NCBI GenBank assembly: GCA_963922315.1
Contig: CAWUID010000001.1
Location: 62,001-126,000 of the forward strand
Origin: JAHDBG01 sp963922315
GTDB lineage: Bacteria > Pseudomonadota > Gammaproteobacteria > Chromatiales > Chromatiaceae
Length of the DNA: 64,000 bases
Reading direction: 5' to 3'
In this document: positions 52,236-61,118 of the stretch, one piece after another
Position numbering within the stretch: position 1 is the stretch's first letter
How the letters are laid out: each line of letters opens with the position of its first letter
Notes under the pieces: generated by a model
The model's database searches: none
The model's input: only the letters and a program-made list of their open reading frames with translations
What the model was told of the DNA's origin: nothing
Program-made: the position numbers and the translations under genes

Positions 52236-53105
52236 ATGCAGTTAACCCCGACTGAATTCCGGCACTGGAAACAAAAAAGTATCACCTTGCTCGGCATGTC
52301 CGGTGTCGGTAAAACCTACCTGTCGCACCAATTACGACAGGCAGGCTGGTTTCATTATTCCGGCGACTACCGGATCGGCACCCGTTATCTGGACGAAGAC
52401 ATTCTGGACCTGATCAAGGCTCAGGCGATGCAGGTACCCTTTCTGCGCGACCTGTTACGCAAAGACTGGATTTCGATCCGCAACAATATCAAAATCACCG
52501 ATCTGGGCCCGGTACTGACCTATATCGGTAAGATCGGCGATCCGGAGCAGGGAGGTACCGAACTGGCTGAATTCAAACGCCGTCAGGCAAACTATCGAGC
52601 TGCCGAAATCGCTGCCATGCGGGATGTTCCGGACTTTATTCAAAAAGCCAGAAACATCTACGGCTATCCGAATTTTATCAATGACGCTGGTGGCTCGTTG
52701 TGTGAGCTGGACGATCCGGAGATGCTGCAACAACTAACGCAGCATACCTTACTATTGTATATCCGCGTCACTGATCAGGCAGAGCAGGACATGCTGATCC
52801 AGCGGGCACAACAGGCACCAAAGCCGTTGTATTATCATCCGGATTTTTTAGACGACTATTTGCACCGTTATCTGCAACAAAACCAACTGGCTTATGCGGC
52901 TGAAATTGCGCCGGATGACTTCGCCCGCTGGGTTTTTCCGTATCTATTTCGCGCCCGGGTGCCGCGTTACAATGCCATCGCTCAACAAGGTTATACCGTC
53001 ACAGCAGCGGAAGTTGCCGCTGTGCGGGATGAAACAGATTTTCTGCAATTGATCGAAACTGCCATTGCACGTCAGGACACAACCCATGCCGATCATAGCG
53101 CATAG
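52236..53105 (+). CDS. P-loop ATPase/kinase-like protein of unknown function
   Basis: 289 residues. The only clear motif is the P-loop GMSGVGKT (residues 20-27), followed by a shikimate-kinase-like start (YLSHQLRQAGWFHYSGDYRIG). Family members without known role are found next to metA in gammaproteobacteria, as here: its last 20 bases overlap metA. Cytoplasmic. It could be a small-molecule kinase, but no lid or substrate motif lets me say which. Confidence 0.85.
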   Translation: MQLTPTEFRHWKQKSITLLGMSGVGKTYLSHQLRQAGWFHYSGDYRIGTRYLDEDILDLIKAQAMQVPFLRDLLRKDWISIRNNIKITDLGPVLTYIGKIGDPEQGGTELAEFKRRQANYRAAEIAAMRDVPDFIQKARNIYGYPNFINDAGGSLCELDDPEMLQQLTQHTLLLYIRVTDQAEQDMLIQRAQQAPKPLYYHPDFLDDYLHRYLQQNQLAYAAEIAPDDFARWVFPYLFRARVPRYNAIAQQGYTVTAAEVAAVRDETDFLQLIETAIARQDTTHADHSA

Positions 53106-54153
53106 TGCGTTACCAACTTTCACCCGGATGCAGGCAGAAGGCATCCATGTGTTAGCGCCACACCGGGCGCAGCGACAACAGATTCGTGAATTGCATATCG
53201 GCTTGTTGAATATGATGCCGGATGAGGCTTTGCAGGCGACCGAGCGACAGTTTCTGCGCCTGATCGGTGAGAGTAATCCGGTCGCCCAATTTCATGTCCA
53301 TCCGTTCAGTCTGCCGCAAATTGTGCGCCATGCCGAAACACAAGCCTATATTGATCGTTATTACGACACATTTGACCACTTACGTGATGAGGGCCTGGAT
53401 GCACTGATTATTACCGGCGCGAATGTCCAGGGTACGGAACTGTCGGCACAACCTTTCTGGCAGCCTCTGCAAACGGTGCTGGACTGGGCCGCAGACACGG
53501 TGACCTCCACCCTGTGCTCCTGTCTGGCCACGCATGCCGTGCTACAAAGTCGCTACCAGCAGAAACGCCAGCGCCAGGTCCGAAAAACCTGGGGAGTATA
53601 CCGCCACGAAGTCACCGATCCGACGCATCCGCTGACCCGACAGGTAAATACCCGGTTTGATGTCCCCCATTCCCGCTGGCATGTGGTGACACCGGAACAA
53701 TTCCACGCCGCCGGACTACCCATACTGGTACAAAGCCCCGAAGCCGGTGTGCACCTGGCGACCAGCCCGGACGGACTGCGTTTTGTGATGTTTCAGGGCC
53801 ATCCGGAATATGACGCCATCTCGCTGCTGAAAGAATATAAACGCGAAATGCAGCACTTTATCTCAGGTGATAGCCCCGATATCCCCCCACTGATCACACA
53901 TTATTTTTCGCGCCGCAGTCAGGCCATCCTCACTGAATACCATCACCAGGTGCGTCAGGCTTGCCGGGCAGGTAATGCAGTCCCCGTCTTTCCTGAAAGC
54001 CTGCTGATACCGAATTTGCAAAATACCTGGCATGATAGCGCACAGGTGATTATGAGCAACTGGGTTGGTCTGGTATATCAGCTTACCCATGATAGTCGAC
54101 AACAGCCTTTTATGGACGGGGTTGATCCGCAGCAGCCACTGGATCAGCTGTAA
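53086..54153 (+). CDS. metA: homoserine O-succinyltransferase
   Basis: First committed step of methionine synthesis, activation of homoserine with an acyl-CoA. From the ATG at 53086 it has 355 residues. The thiol nucleophile is Cys146 in STLCSCLATHAVL, and GHPEYD holds the catalytic His and Glu; LNMMPDEALQATERQFLRLIG near the N-terminus is characteristic. The longer frame starting at 53065 reads back into the upstream gene. Succinyl versus acetyl specificity is not decided by what I can see. Confidence 0.93.
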   Translation: MPIIAHSALPTFTRMQAEGIHVLAPHRAQRQQIRELHIGLLNMMPDEALQATERQFLRLIGESNPVAQFHVHPFSLPQIVRHAETQAYIDRYYDTFDHLRDEGLDALIITGANVQGTELSAQPFWQPLQTVLDWAADTVTSTLCSCLATHAVLQSRYQQKRQRQVRKTWGVYRHEVTDPTHPLTRQVNTRFDVPHSRWHVVTPEQFHAAGLPILVQSPEAGVHLATSPDGLRFVMFQGHPEYDAISLLKEYKREMQHFISGDSPDIPPLITHYFSRRSQAILTEYHHQVRQACRAGNAVPVFPESLLIPNLQNTWHDSAQVIMSNWVGLVYQLTHDSRQQPFMDGVDPQQPLDQL

Positions 54154-54243
54154 CCTGCCATCGGATGATTTCTTCTGCTGGAACGGGAGACCTCGTTTAC
54201 AATGGCAAACTTTATCAACCCATAATCCGGAAAACTGCAACGT

Positions 54244-56580
54244 ATGACCTGGTTGATCAGACTTGGTACCATCCTGCTCATCAGTATATTTGTGCTACTG
54301 CTGTCGGGTGCTGCTGCCATCGGTGTGGCCTATTACAAAATGGCGCCAGACCTGCCGGATATTACCGTCTTAAACGATGTGCAGTTACAGTTGCCGCTGA
54401 AGGTATACAGCCAGGAAGGGGAGCTGATTGCCGAATTTGGTGAAAAAAGACGTTTGTTGCTGGATTATGCGCAAATCCCGCAAACAGCAATCAATGCGTT
54501 TGTTGCTGCAGAAGACGCCGCTTTTTTCAGCCATCCCGGAATTGATCCCATTGGGTTATTGCGCGCTGCCTTCAAACTGATTACCACCGGAAAACGTCAG
54601 CAGGGTGGCAGTACTATCACGATGCAGGTTGCCCGTAATTTTTACCTGAGTCGTGACAAGACTTATCTGCGCAAACTGTATGAAATCTTTCTGGCCTGGC
54701 GAATAGAAAGTGAACTCAGCAAACAAGACATACTGGCGCTGTATCTCAACAAAATTTATCTCGGGCAACGAGCCTACGGGATTGGAGCAGCCGCTTATGC
54801 ATATTACGGCAAACCACTGGAGCAGCTTAATCTGGCCCAGACTGCCACGCTGGCCGGATTGCCGAAAGCACCGTCGCGCTACAATCCGTTAGCCAACCCT
54901 GAGCGGGCGCTGACCCGGCGCAATTATGTGCTGAGGCAGATGTTGTCTCTGGACATGATCAGACAAGCAGACTATGACCAGGCGCTGGCTGCCCCGGTCA
55001 GCGCTCGTCGCTATAAACCACCGGTACAGGTTGAGGCGCCGTATGTCGCTGAAATGGTCCGGGCACACTTGTTCGATCAATATGGCGAGGCTGCGTATAC
55101 CAGCGGCTACGAAGTGTATACCACCATCCAGGCCCGGGATCAGGCTGCTGCTAACCAGGCATTACGTAACACCCTGGATGCCTACAGCCAGCGGCATGGC
55201 TATCATGGCGCAGAAGCTCATTATGACATCAGTGCTGAAACGATTGATCTGGATGCTTTATTGGCACAACATTCGACAGTTGCTGCGCTGATCCCAGGTA
55301 TAGTTACAGCAGTGAGTAAAAAGACGGCTGAAGTTTATCTGGGTCAGGCACAAACTATCACCTTGCCCTGGGCAGGCATGAACTGGGCAAAAAAGCATAT
55401 CAATCCGGATCGGGTCGGCCCTGCACCGAAACGGGCCAGCGCTATTCTGAAGGTCGGGGATCTGATCCGTGTTCGTCAGACGTCGGGCACATCAGGGCAG
55501 GCTGCCTGGCAACTGACACAGGTTCCTAGGTTACTGGGGGCATTGGTTTCAGTCCGGCCAGCAGATGGTGCCATCCTGGCGCTGGTTGGTGGTTATGATT
55601 ATTACACCCAAAAATTTAACAGTGCTACCCAGGCCTGGCGACAGCCTGGTTCCGGCTTGAAAGCATTTGTATATTCCGCTGCACTGGAACATGGTTATAC
55701 CCCTGCTAGTATCCTGCACGATGCGCCTGTTGTATTTAAAGACCGAGGGTTAGAAGACCTCTGGCGCCCGGAAAATTATTCCGGTCGTGTGCACGGACCG
55801 ACCCGTTTGCGTACAGCACTCACGCATTCGCGTAACCTGATCTCTGTCCGATTGTTGCGCGATATCGGCATTCCGAAAATGATACGCCACATCAAACGAT
55901 TTGGTTTCAGCAAAGACAAATTGGTCAACAACCTGTCACTTGCACTCGGCAATGCCAGTGTCACCCCACTCCAGATGGCAGCCAGTTATGCGATTCTGGC
56001 GAATGGCGGTTACCGCATTACTCCCTATTTCATCACTCATATCCATCAGAATGGCGAACTGATCCATCAGGCGACACCAGCCACCAACTGCAAGAAGTGT
56101 GATCATCCGGCACCGCGCGCCATCAGTGCGCAGAATCAATACCTGATGTATGCCATGATGCAAGATGTGATCAAATACGGCACTGCTAAAGCGGCTCGTG
56201 CACTAAAGCGTGGTGACTTAGCTGGTAAAACCGGCACCACCAATGATCAGCGCGATGCCTGGTTCAATGGGTTTAACCAGTCTGTATCTGCCAGTGTCTG
56301 GGTTGGCTTTGATAACAACCAGAAACTGGGGCAAGGCGAAGTGGGAGGACGAGTCGCACTACCGGCCTGGATAGACTATATGGCCGTCGCCTTGCAAGAT
56401 ATAGAAGACCTGTCTCCCGATATGCCGCGAGGTATTGTGCGCACCAGGATAGATCCTGTCACCGGATTACGTGTTCCGCCAGACAACAAAAATGCGATCA
56501 CCGAAGTATTTCGTCGGAAAAACCTGCCGCCGTTCGCGCCAGTCATCGACGATCTTGCTTCAGAAGCTGAACTATACTGA
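54244..56580 (+). CDS. mrcA: class A penicillin-binding protein 1A
   Basis: Bifunctional peptidoglycan synthase, 778 residues. N-terminal membrane anchor (about 5-30), then the glycosyltransferase domain with catalytic Glu90 in AAEDAAFFSHPGID and GGSTITMQVARNFYL; an OB-like insert; the transpeptidase domain with Ser470 in SGLK, SRNLISVRLL and KTGTTND (Lys662). The length is usual for PBP1A. It starts 90 bases after metA. Confidence 0.95.
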   Translation: MTWLIRLGTILLISIFVLLLSGAAAIGVAYYKMAPDLPDITVLNDVQLQLPLKVYSQEGELIAEFGEKRRLLLDYAQIPQTAINAFVAAEDAAFFSHPGIDPIGLLRAAFKLITTGKRQQGGSTITMQVARNFYLSRDKTYLRKLYEIFLAWRIESELSKQDILALYLNKIYLGQRAYGIGAAAYAYYGKPLEQLNLAQTATLAGLPKAPSRYNPLANPERALTRRNYVLRQMLSLDMIRQADYDQALAAPVSARRYKPPVQVEAPYVAEMVRAHLFDQYGEAAYTSGYEVYTTIQARDQAAANQALRNTLDAYSQRHGYHGAEAHYDISAETIDLDALLAQHSTVAALIPGIVTAVSKKTAEVYLGQAQTITLPWAGMNWAKKHINPDRVGPAPKRASAILKVGDLIRVRQTSGTSGQAAWQLTQVPRLLGALVSVRPADGAILALVGGYDYYTQKFNSATQAWRQPGSGLKAFVYSAALEHGYTPASILHDAPVVFKDRGLEDLWRPENYSGRVHGPTRLRTALTHSRNLISVRLLRDIGIPKMIRHIKRFGFSKDKLVNNLSLALGNASVTPLQMAASYAILANGGYRITPYFITHIHQNGELIHQATPATNCKKCDHPAPRAISAQNQYLMYAMMQDVIKYGTAKAARALKRGDLAGKTGTTNDQRDAWFNGFNQSVSASVWVGFDNNQKLGQGEVGGRVALPAWIDYMAVALQDIEDLSPDMPRGIVRTRIDPVTGLRVPPDNKNAITEVFRRKNLPPFAPVIDDLASEAELY

Positions 56581-56591
56581 AAGACACCCTG

Positions 56592-57428
56592 ATGCCAACT
56601 CATGGCACTTTATTTATCGTTGCCACACCGATCGGCAACCTGAACGACATCAGTGCGCGAGCATTAACAACCTTGCGTCAGGTGGATCTGATTGCTGCTG
56701 AAGATACACGTCATACCAGGCGTTTGTTGCAGCATGCCGGAATACAGCGTCCTCTGATTGCTCTGCACGATCACAACGAACAACACCAGGTACAGCCGCT
56801 GCTTGAGCGCTTACGCGCAGGCACCAATATTGCGCTGGTTTCAGATGCCGGAACCCCCCTGATCAGCGATCCGGGGTTCCGGCTGGTGCGTGCGTGTCAT
56901 GCCGCCATAATTCCGGTCGTACCGATCCCGGGACCGAGCGCCCTGATCACTGCGCTCTCGGTCAGTGGCCTGCCGACCGATGCGTTCTATTTTGCCGGTT
57001 TTCCACCGCACAAAAAAAGTGCCCGCCTTACCTGGCTCGAACAATTGCGCCAGCAGACTGCCACTTTAATAATGTACGAATCAAACCACCGGGTTTATGA
57101 CACCCTGACCGACATGCAGGCAGTGTTTGGCCCGGAACGTCAGGCGATGTGTGCCCGCGAATTGACCAAAACATTTGAAACGTTGCTGCACGGTACCCTG
57201 CAGGAAATACAGACTCAGCTGGGACCGCAGCCAAAAGGTGAAATTGTACTGGTTGTGGCGGGTGCCACGACTAATCCAGTGACTGCTGAGATGGAACGTT
57301 ATCTGGATATCCTGCTGGCAGAGTTGCCCCGTAAACAGGCAGTTGCTCTGACAGCAAAGCTGTTGCAACTACCGAAGAACCAGGTATACCAACGGGCACT
57401 GAGCCATGCTTCTTCGGGTCACTGCTGA
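56592..57428 (+). CDS. rsmI: 16S rRNA (cytidine-1402-2'-O)-methyltransferase RsmI
   Basis: Tetrapyrrole-methylase fold enzyme that 2'-O-methylates C1402 of 16S rRNA. 278 residues. Markers: GTLFIVATPIGNLNDISARA, EDTRHTRRLL, SDAGTPLISDPGFRLVR, PGPSALITALSVSGLPTD and FAGFPPHKKSAR. Its stop codon falls inside a palindromic repeat (57425-57496). bamA/lpoA-type neighbours of rsmI are absent. Confidence 0.97.
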   Translation: MPTHGTLFIVATPIGNLNDISARALTTLRQVDLIAAEDTRHTRRLLQHAGIQRPLIALHDHNEQHQVQPLLERLRAGTNIALVSDAGTPLISDPGFRLVRACHAAIIPVVPIPGPSALITALSVSGLPTDAFYFAGFPPHKKSARLTWLEQLRQQTATLIMYESNHRVYDTLTDMQAVFGPERQAMCARELTKTFETLLHGTLQEIQTQLGPQPKGEIVLVVAGATTNPVTAEMERYLDILLAELPRKQAVALTAKLLQLPKNQVYQRALSHASSGHC

Positions 57429-57496
57429 AAACTACTGTACTTGCAGGTACATAGTGCTTCTTCGCTCTGTTGTTGCTTCGCTCACGATGTTTTCAG
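57425..57496. repeat. palindromic repeat, copy A
   Basis: Bounded by CTGAAAAC and GTTTTCAG and containing GCTTCGCTC-like segments. Related to the repeats at 58218-58323, 59225-59315 and 60536-60614; same orientation as the copy at 58218. Confidence 0.75.
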
Positions 57497-57608
57497 CGGT
57501 GCCCTTTTGATACAATGAAAAGCTGATTTTTCAGACATCATTACCATCATGCATCGGACGACAAGCAACCGATTCCATTCTTTTCCTCTGAACTGACGGA
57601 GATTTTTC

Positions 57609-58211
57609 ATGAGTAACCTGATCGGTACCCCTGCCCCGGATTTCACCACATCAGCCGTACTGGGCGACGGCACCATTGTTGAAGATTTCTCCTTATCCTC
57701 TACGCTCCAGGGCAAATATGGAGTCGTGTTTTTTTACCCGCTTGACTTCACTTTCGTCTGCCCGTCTGAGTTGATCGCAGTAGACCATCGGGTTGAAGCT
57801 TTCAGAAAGCTGAATACCGAAGTGATCGGTGTTTCTATTGATTCACATTTTACCCATAATGCCTGGCGTAACACGCCGGTGAACCAGGGTGGCATCGGGC
57901 CAATTCAGTACACACTGGCAGCTGATATCAAGCATGAGATCATGCAGGCCTATGGCGTTGCCAGCCCGGGCGGTGTTGCATTTCGTGGTGTTTTCGTTAT
58001 TGATCAGAATCGCGTAGTGCGTTCTCAGATCATCAACGATCTGCCACTGGGCCGCAATTTCGACGAAGTCATTCGTTTGATTGAAGCATTGCAATTCCAC
58101 GAAGAGCATGGCGAAGTCTGCCCTGCAGGTTGGCAGAAAGGTGACTCGGGTATGTCAGCTTCGCCTGATGGTGTAGCAGATTATCTGGCAAAAAACTCAG
58201 ATAAACTGTAA
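57609..58211 (+). CDS. 2-Cys peroxiredoxin (AhpC/TSA family)
   Basis: Reduces peroxides with a peroxidatic cysteine in FTFVCPSEL and a resolving cysteine in the C-terminal EVCPAGWQKG. 200 residues with the usual thioredoxin fold (YGVVFFYPLDFTFVCP, then GVSIDSHFTHNAWRN). A typical 2-Cys Prx; its reductant is not indicated. ACGGAGATTTTTC upstream of the ATG is a fair ribosome-binding site. Single gene, followed by palindromic repeats. Confidence 0.95.
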   Translation: MSNLIGTPAPDFTTSAVLGDGTIVEDFSLSSTLQGKYGVVFFYPLDFTFVCPSELIAVDHRVEAFRKLNTEVIGVSIDSHFTHNAWRNTPVNQGGIGPIQYTLAADIKHEIMQAYGVASPGGVAFRGVFVIDQNRVVRSQIINDLPLGRNFDEVIRLIEALQFHEEHGEVCPAGWQKGDSGMSASPDGVADYLAKNSDKL

Positions 58212-58217
58212 ACCACT

Positions 58218-58323
58218 TCTGAAAACTGCTGCGCTTGCAAAGACTTCGTTACAAAATGCTCATGTACGCCTTGTACACTGCGCTTTTGCGCCTCGTCTTT
58301 GCTGCGCTCGCGACGTTTTCAGA
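58218..58323. repeat. palindromic repeat, copy B (RAYT-flanking)
   Basis: 106 bases bounded by TCTGAAAAC and GTTTTCAGA; the arms pair further (GCAAAGAC with GTCTTTGC). Its reverse complement aligns with copy C at 59225-59315 over most of its length, so the two copies face each other across the transposase gene. Confidence 0.85.
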
Positions 58324-58357
58324 GGCACCTGGAGCTGGGGGTCGCTTAAAATCAAGG

Positions 58358-59083
58358 TTATCGTTTGTCGGATGTCGTCCGGTCATCGTTGACAGGTTGA
58401 TTGTTATGTGGACGCCCGGCCTTGCCACGGGTGGCGCGGATTTTCAATGTTTTTTCGACTTCAGCAGCGAATTTTGGTGAACCGAGTGCATAATTGCCCT
58501 GGGTAGCTACCCGGATTTCTTCTGCCAGATGTGGATCCAGTGGCTGGCGAAACAAGGCATGATAAGTGTTGGCACGTGCTGCATGTGTTGCACCAAAATT
58601 ACGGTAAGCCTGGTGCGGCTGTAACAGATCACTGGCCTGACCCAATGCATTCACATGGAAGCTGGACCAGCGGTAATCTTCTGGTTTTTCGGCCAGTTGC
58701 TTGCGTACTGGTGTCAGCTCAATGTACCGATAACAACCGAGCACATAATGATCCTCGTTGGTAACACAGGAGCGATAGCGCCCTTCCCACAAGGTACCGG
58801 TGCGCTGATGCGCCCGGTTGATATATTGCACATACCGCTGACCCAATAAACGCATCAGGTCGCTGACGCCTGCTGCATGGGCTGGTGTCAGCAACAGATG
58901 CACACGATTTGATAACAGGGCATACGCATGAATAAGACATTGTGTGCGCTGTGCAATTTCGCGTAACCACCTGAGATAAGAAGCATAATCTTCGTCGTCG
59001 AAAAAACAGTCCTGGCTGTTGTTTCCACGCTGAATGATATGCATTGGTGTATCAGGCAGCACTAAACGACTACGGCGTGGCAT
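58358..59083 (-). CDS. REP-associated tyrosine transposase (RAYT)
   Basis: Y1-type HUH transposase of 241 residues, the family thought to move or spread REP palindromes. PMHIIQRGNN at the start and LWEGRYRSC, then CYRYIELTPVR with the catalytic tyrosine (Tyr118 or Tyr120) are clear. The HUH metal site normally reads NHVH; here it is NRVH (residues 59-62), so the first histidine is lost and strand cleavage may be impaired. Flanked by inverted palindromic repeats (58218-58323 and 59225-59315), as in REP-RAYT loci. It sits between the peroxiredoxin gene and soxA, an insertion typical for such elements. Confidence 0.9.
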   Translation of the reverse strand: MPRRSRLVLPDTPMHIIQRGNNSQDCFFDDEDYASYLRWLREIAQRTQCLIHAYALLSNRVHLLLTPAHAAGVSDLMRLLGQRYVQYINRAHQRTGTLWEGRYRSCVTNEDHYVLGCYRYIELTPVRKQLAEKPEDYRWSSFHVNALGQASDLLQPHQAYRNFGATHAARANTYHALFRQPLDPHLAEEIRVATQGNYALGSPKFAAEVEKTLKIRATRGKAGRPHNNQPVNDDRTTSDKR

Positions 59084-59183
59084 AAATCAAACCTTCGGTG
59101 TGAACAGGGTATGGAATTCGGGGGTCATGGCAGATTTTTTCCATCTTACCATAAATAATCATTCTCTGTCCCCAAATCAATTG

Positions 59184-59215
59184 ATGACTGAGTACAAAAT
59201 GGTGTACTCAGTCAT
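59184..59215. repeat. perfect 13-bp stem-loop upstream of the RAYT gene
   Basis: ATGACTGAGTACA / TGTACTCAGTCAT with a six-base loop, flanked by CCCC and GGGG in outer positions. It lies about 100 bases before the RAYT start, beside repeat copy C. It could be a recognition hairpin of the element or a promoter-associated structure. Confidence 0.75.
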
Positions 59216-59224
59216 TGGGGCACT

Positions 59225-59315
59225 TCTGAAAACGTTGCGAGTGCAGCAAAGGTGATGCGAAAAAGCATAGTCTACAAGATGTATACAAGCATTTTGCAAC
59301 GCAGTCGTTTTCAGA
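59225..59315. repeat. palindromic repeat, copy C (RAYT-flanking)
   Basis: 91 bases bounded by TCTGAAAAC and GTTTTCAGA. Aligns with the reverse complement of copy B, with scattered mismatches and a shorter right part. Confidence 0.85.
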
Positions 59316-59333
59316 GTCAGAAATGTCCAGTGA

Positions 59334-60179
59334 CTATTTGCGCGCTGAGGGCCCGTTATATTGAATATCGTTACTCATATGGCTCAGGAAATATTCCAGG
59401 TTACGAAATTCAACACTTTGCGCTTTATACGGCTGCGCACGCATTTGTTTCATGCAGCCGCTGAAACGGCGGTGCAAGGTACCCAGCTCACCCCATTTAG
59501 AGCGATAGACTGGCCAACCACTGGTATGGCCAAGGGCCGGACTCATGATATCTGTGCGCACACGTTGTCCGGCAGACTGCATATGGCAGGAAGCACAAGA
59601 AAAATTAAGCTGACCGCGTCGCGCAAAATAGAGGCTTTTCCCTTCGTTATAAGCCTTCAGAGCAGCTGCGTCGGGAATTTTCACGTCAACGGTTTGCCCG
59701 CGTGAGGCATAAGCCAGATAGGCTAGCAAATCAGCAATTTTACCTTTCTTGTATTTGAGTGGTTTTTCCCCGTTGCGGATGCGGCATTCGTTGATTGCCA
59801 GGGGCAGGGTAATGACCTGTTGGCTGGCAGTATCCCAGTAGGGATAATTTTTACGTTGTGCCGGGTCATTGCCAAAACAGTCTGCATAGGTTTTACCATT
59901 GGCAAACGGGGTATGCCATAGTGTCTCACCGGTTTCGACCATTGGTTCGTATGGCGGAAACTCTTCTATTGCTTCCCAGTTTTCGCGGGATATGGCGTCA
60001 ATCGCGTATACGCCATTGGCATATTGTTGCAGAGATACACCAGGAAAACGTTGTTCAAAATAGTGCCGGTAAGTTGCAATATCTTCTGTTGGTGTGGTGT
60101 CGGTGGCTTGTTTCCCGGCGGCGGTGGCATGTCCGATACTCAGCAACATGATGCTCAATGTGGCAAAAAATTTAGTCAT
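59334..60179 (-). CDS. soxA: sulfur-oxidation cytochrome SoxA
   Basis: Periplasmic c-type cytochrome that with SoxX attaches thiosulfate to SoxY. From the ATG at 60179 (GGGAG upstream) it has 281 residues: a signal peptide (cleavage near ATA-AGKQ), one heme motif CASCH, and the conserved GCMKQMRAQP, which holds the cysteine that ligates the active heme and is modified to a persulfide in other SoxA. The place of a second, N-terminal heme reads YADCFGND, so it is a single-heme type. Last gene of soxXYZA; soxB does not follow, a RAYT lies downstream. Confidence 0.94.
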   Translation of the reverse strand: MTKFFATLSIMLLSIGHATAAGKQATDTTPTEDIATYRHYFEQRFPGVSLQQYANGVYAIDAISRENWEAIEEFPPYEPMVETGETLWHTPFANGKTYADCFGNDPAQRKNYPYWDTASQQVITLPLAINECRIRNGEKPLKYKKGKIADLLAYLAYASRGQTVDVKIPDAAALKAYNEGKSLYFARRGQLNFSCASCHMQSAGQRVRTDIMSPALGHTSGWPVYRSKWGELGTLHRRFSGCMKQMRAQPYKAQSVEFRNLEYFLSHMSNDIQYNGPSARK

Positions 60180-60198
60180 TTGCTGTTGCTCCCTGGGG

Positions 60199-60516
60199 CT
60201 ATCTGATCCTGGCACTACCCGTGCCGGTCTGACCGGTATTATCAACCCAGTTCAGGGTGATTTCCTCTCCCGGCTGTCCGCCCCGATATTTGAAGGCGAC
60301 ATAGGGATTTTTGGAGACGCCTGGCCCCCAATGTGTTTTCATCAGCAAGGTCTCTCCACTGAGTGCGGTGACTTCCTGAATAAAATGCGCAGGGATCAGT
60401 TTGCCTGTTTTACTGTTTTTGCGCTGACCGGTTTCCATCGGATGACTGATCAGTGCTTTAACAGTCGTGATACCGTCTTTTTGTCTCGCCCGGATGCGGA
60501 TGGATTTTTTTGCCAT
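60199..60516 (-). CDS. soxZ: thiosulfate oxidation carrier subunit SoxZ
   Basis: 105 residues, the non-covalent partner of SoxY in the sulfur carrier complex. No signal peptide: SoxZ is exported together with SoxY via the Tat route. Typical segments: ALISHPMETGQRKN, IPAHFIQEVTALSG, NPYVAFKYRGGQPGE and TLNWVDNTG. It lies 19 bases upstream of soxA. A palindromic repeat separates it from soxY. Confidence 0.96.
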   Translation of the reverse strand: MAKKSIRIRARQKDGITTVKALISHPMETGQRKNSKTGKLIPAHFIQEVTALSGETLLMKTHWGPGVSKNPYVAFKYRGGQPGEEITLNWVDNTGQTGTGSARIR

Positions 60517-60535
60517 CTGTGTATGCTCTTCTGAG

Positions 60536-60614
60536 TCTGAATAAAAATACTCATGTACGCTTTGTACACTACGCTCTTGTGCCCCGTCTCTGCTTCACTC
60601 GTGATGTTTTCAGA
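60536..60614. repeat. palindromic repeat, copy D, between soxY and soxZ
   Basis: Ends in GATGTTTTCAGAGGCG like copy B; left side (TCTGAATAAAAATACTCATG) is degenerate. It shares the internal CATGTACGCTTTGTACAC-like part. Same orientation as B. It fills most of the soxY-soxZ gap. Confidence 0.7.
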
Positions 60615-60655
60615 GGCGTTTTGGTTTGTATCCTGGTTGCTGTCGCTGTCAGCAG

Positions 60656-61108
60656 TTAACCACCGCAACCGCCAATCGTCACTTTGACGTTTTTATGATT
60701 GCGGTAAAGTTGATCTCCGACCCTGGCGACAGCCACAATATCTGATGTTTTTGCCATCTTGATGCGCGCTGAAACATCTGCGATTGCACCAGCGCTCAGT
60801 ACAAAAGTGCCGACGAGCGGTTGGTTATTGCCAGTCGCCAGAATCGCGATAGTTTCTACGTCTGTACGATCAGTTTTTACGGTGACTGGTACAACGGCAC
60901 CATTTTCAGCGATATCTGGTGCTTTAATCACCAGATCTTCTGCTTCTGTGATGTTGCCAGGGCCGAGCGCTTCCCGGATCGCGTCATCCAGTGTTTTTTG
61001 TTGAAATGCTGCCTTCGGCCAGGCGGCACTGACAATAGAAGGGATCAATCCGGCAGTCAGGGCTGCGAGCGCGCCTTTCAGAAAGGTCCGACGGGTGAAT
61101 GTCGTCAT
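60656..61108 (-). CDS. soxY: thiosulfate oxidation carrier protein SoxY
   Basis: 150 residues. Twin-arginine signal (TRRTFLKGALAALTAG), then the carrier body, ending in VTIGGCGG: the C-terminal GGCGG motif whose cysteine carries the sulfur during thiosulfate oxidation. Located between soxX and soxZ as is canonical; the intervening repeat after it is not. 10 bases follow the soxX stop. Confidence 0.97.
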   Translation of the reverse strand: MTTFTRRTFLKGALAALTAGLIPSIVSAAWPKAAFQQKTLDDAIREALGPGNITEAEDLVIKAPDIAENGAVVPVTVKTDRTDVETIAILATGNNQPLVGTFVLSAGAIADVSARIKMAKTSDIVAVARVGDQLYRNHKNVKVTIGGCGG

Positions 61109-61118
61109 GATGTCAGGC

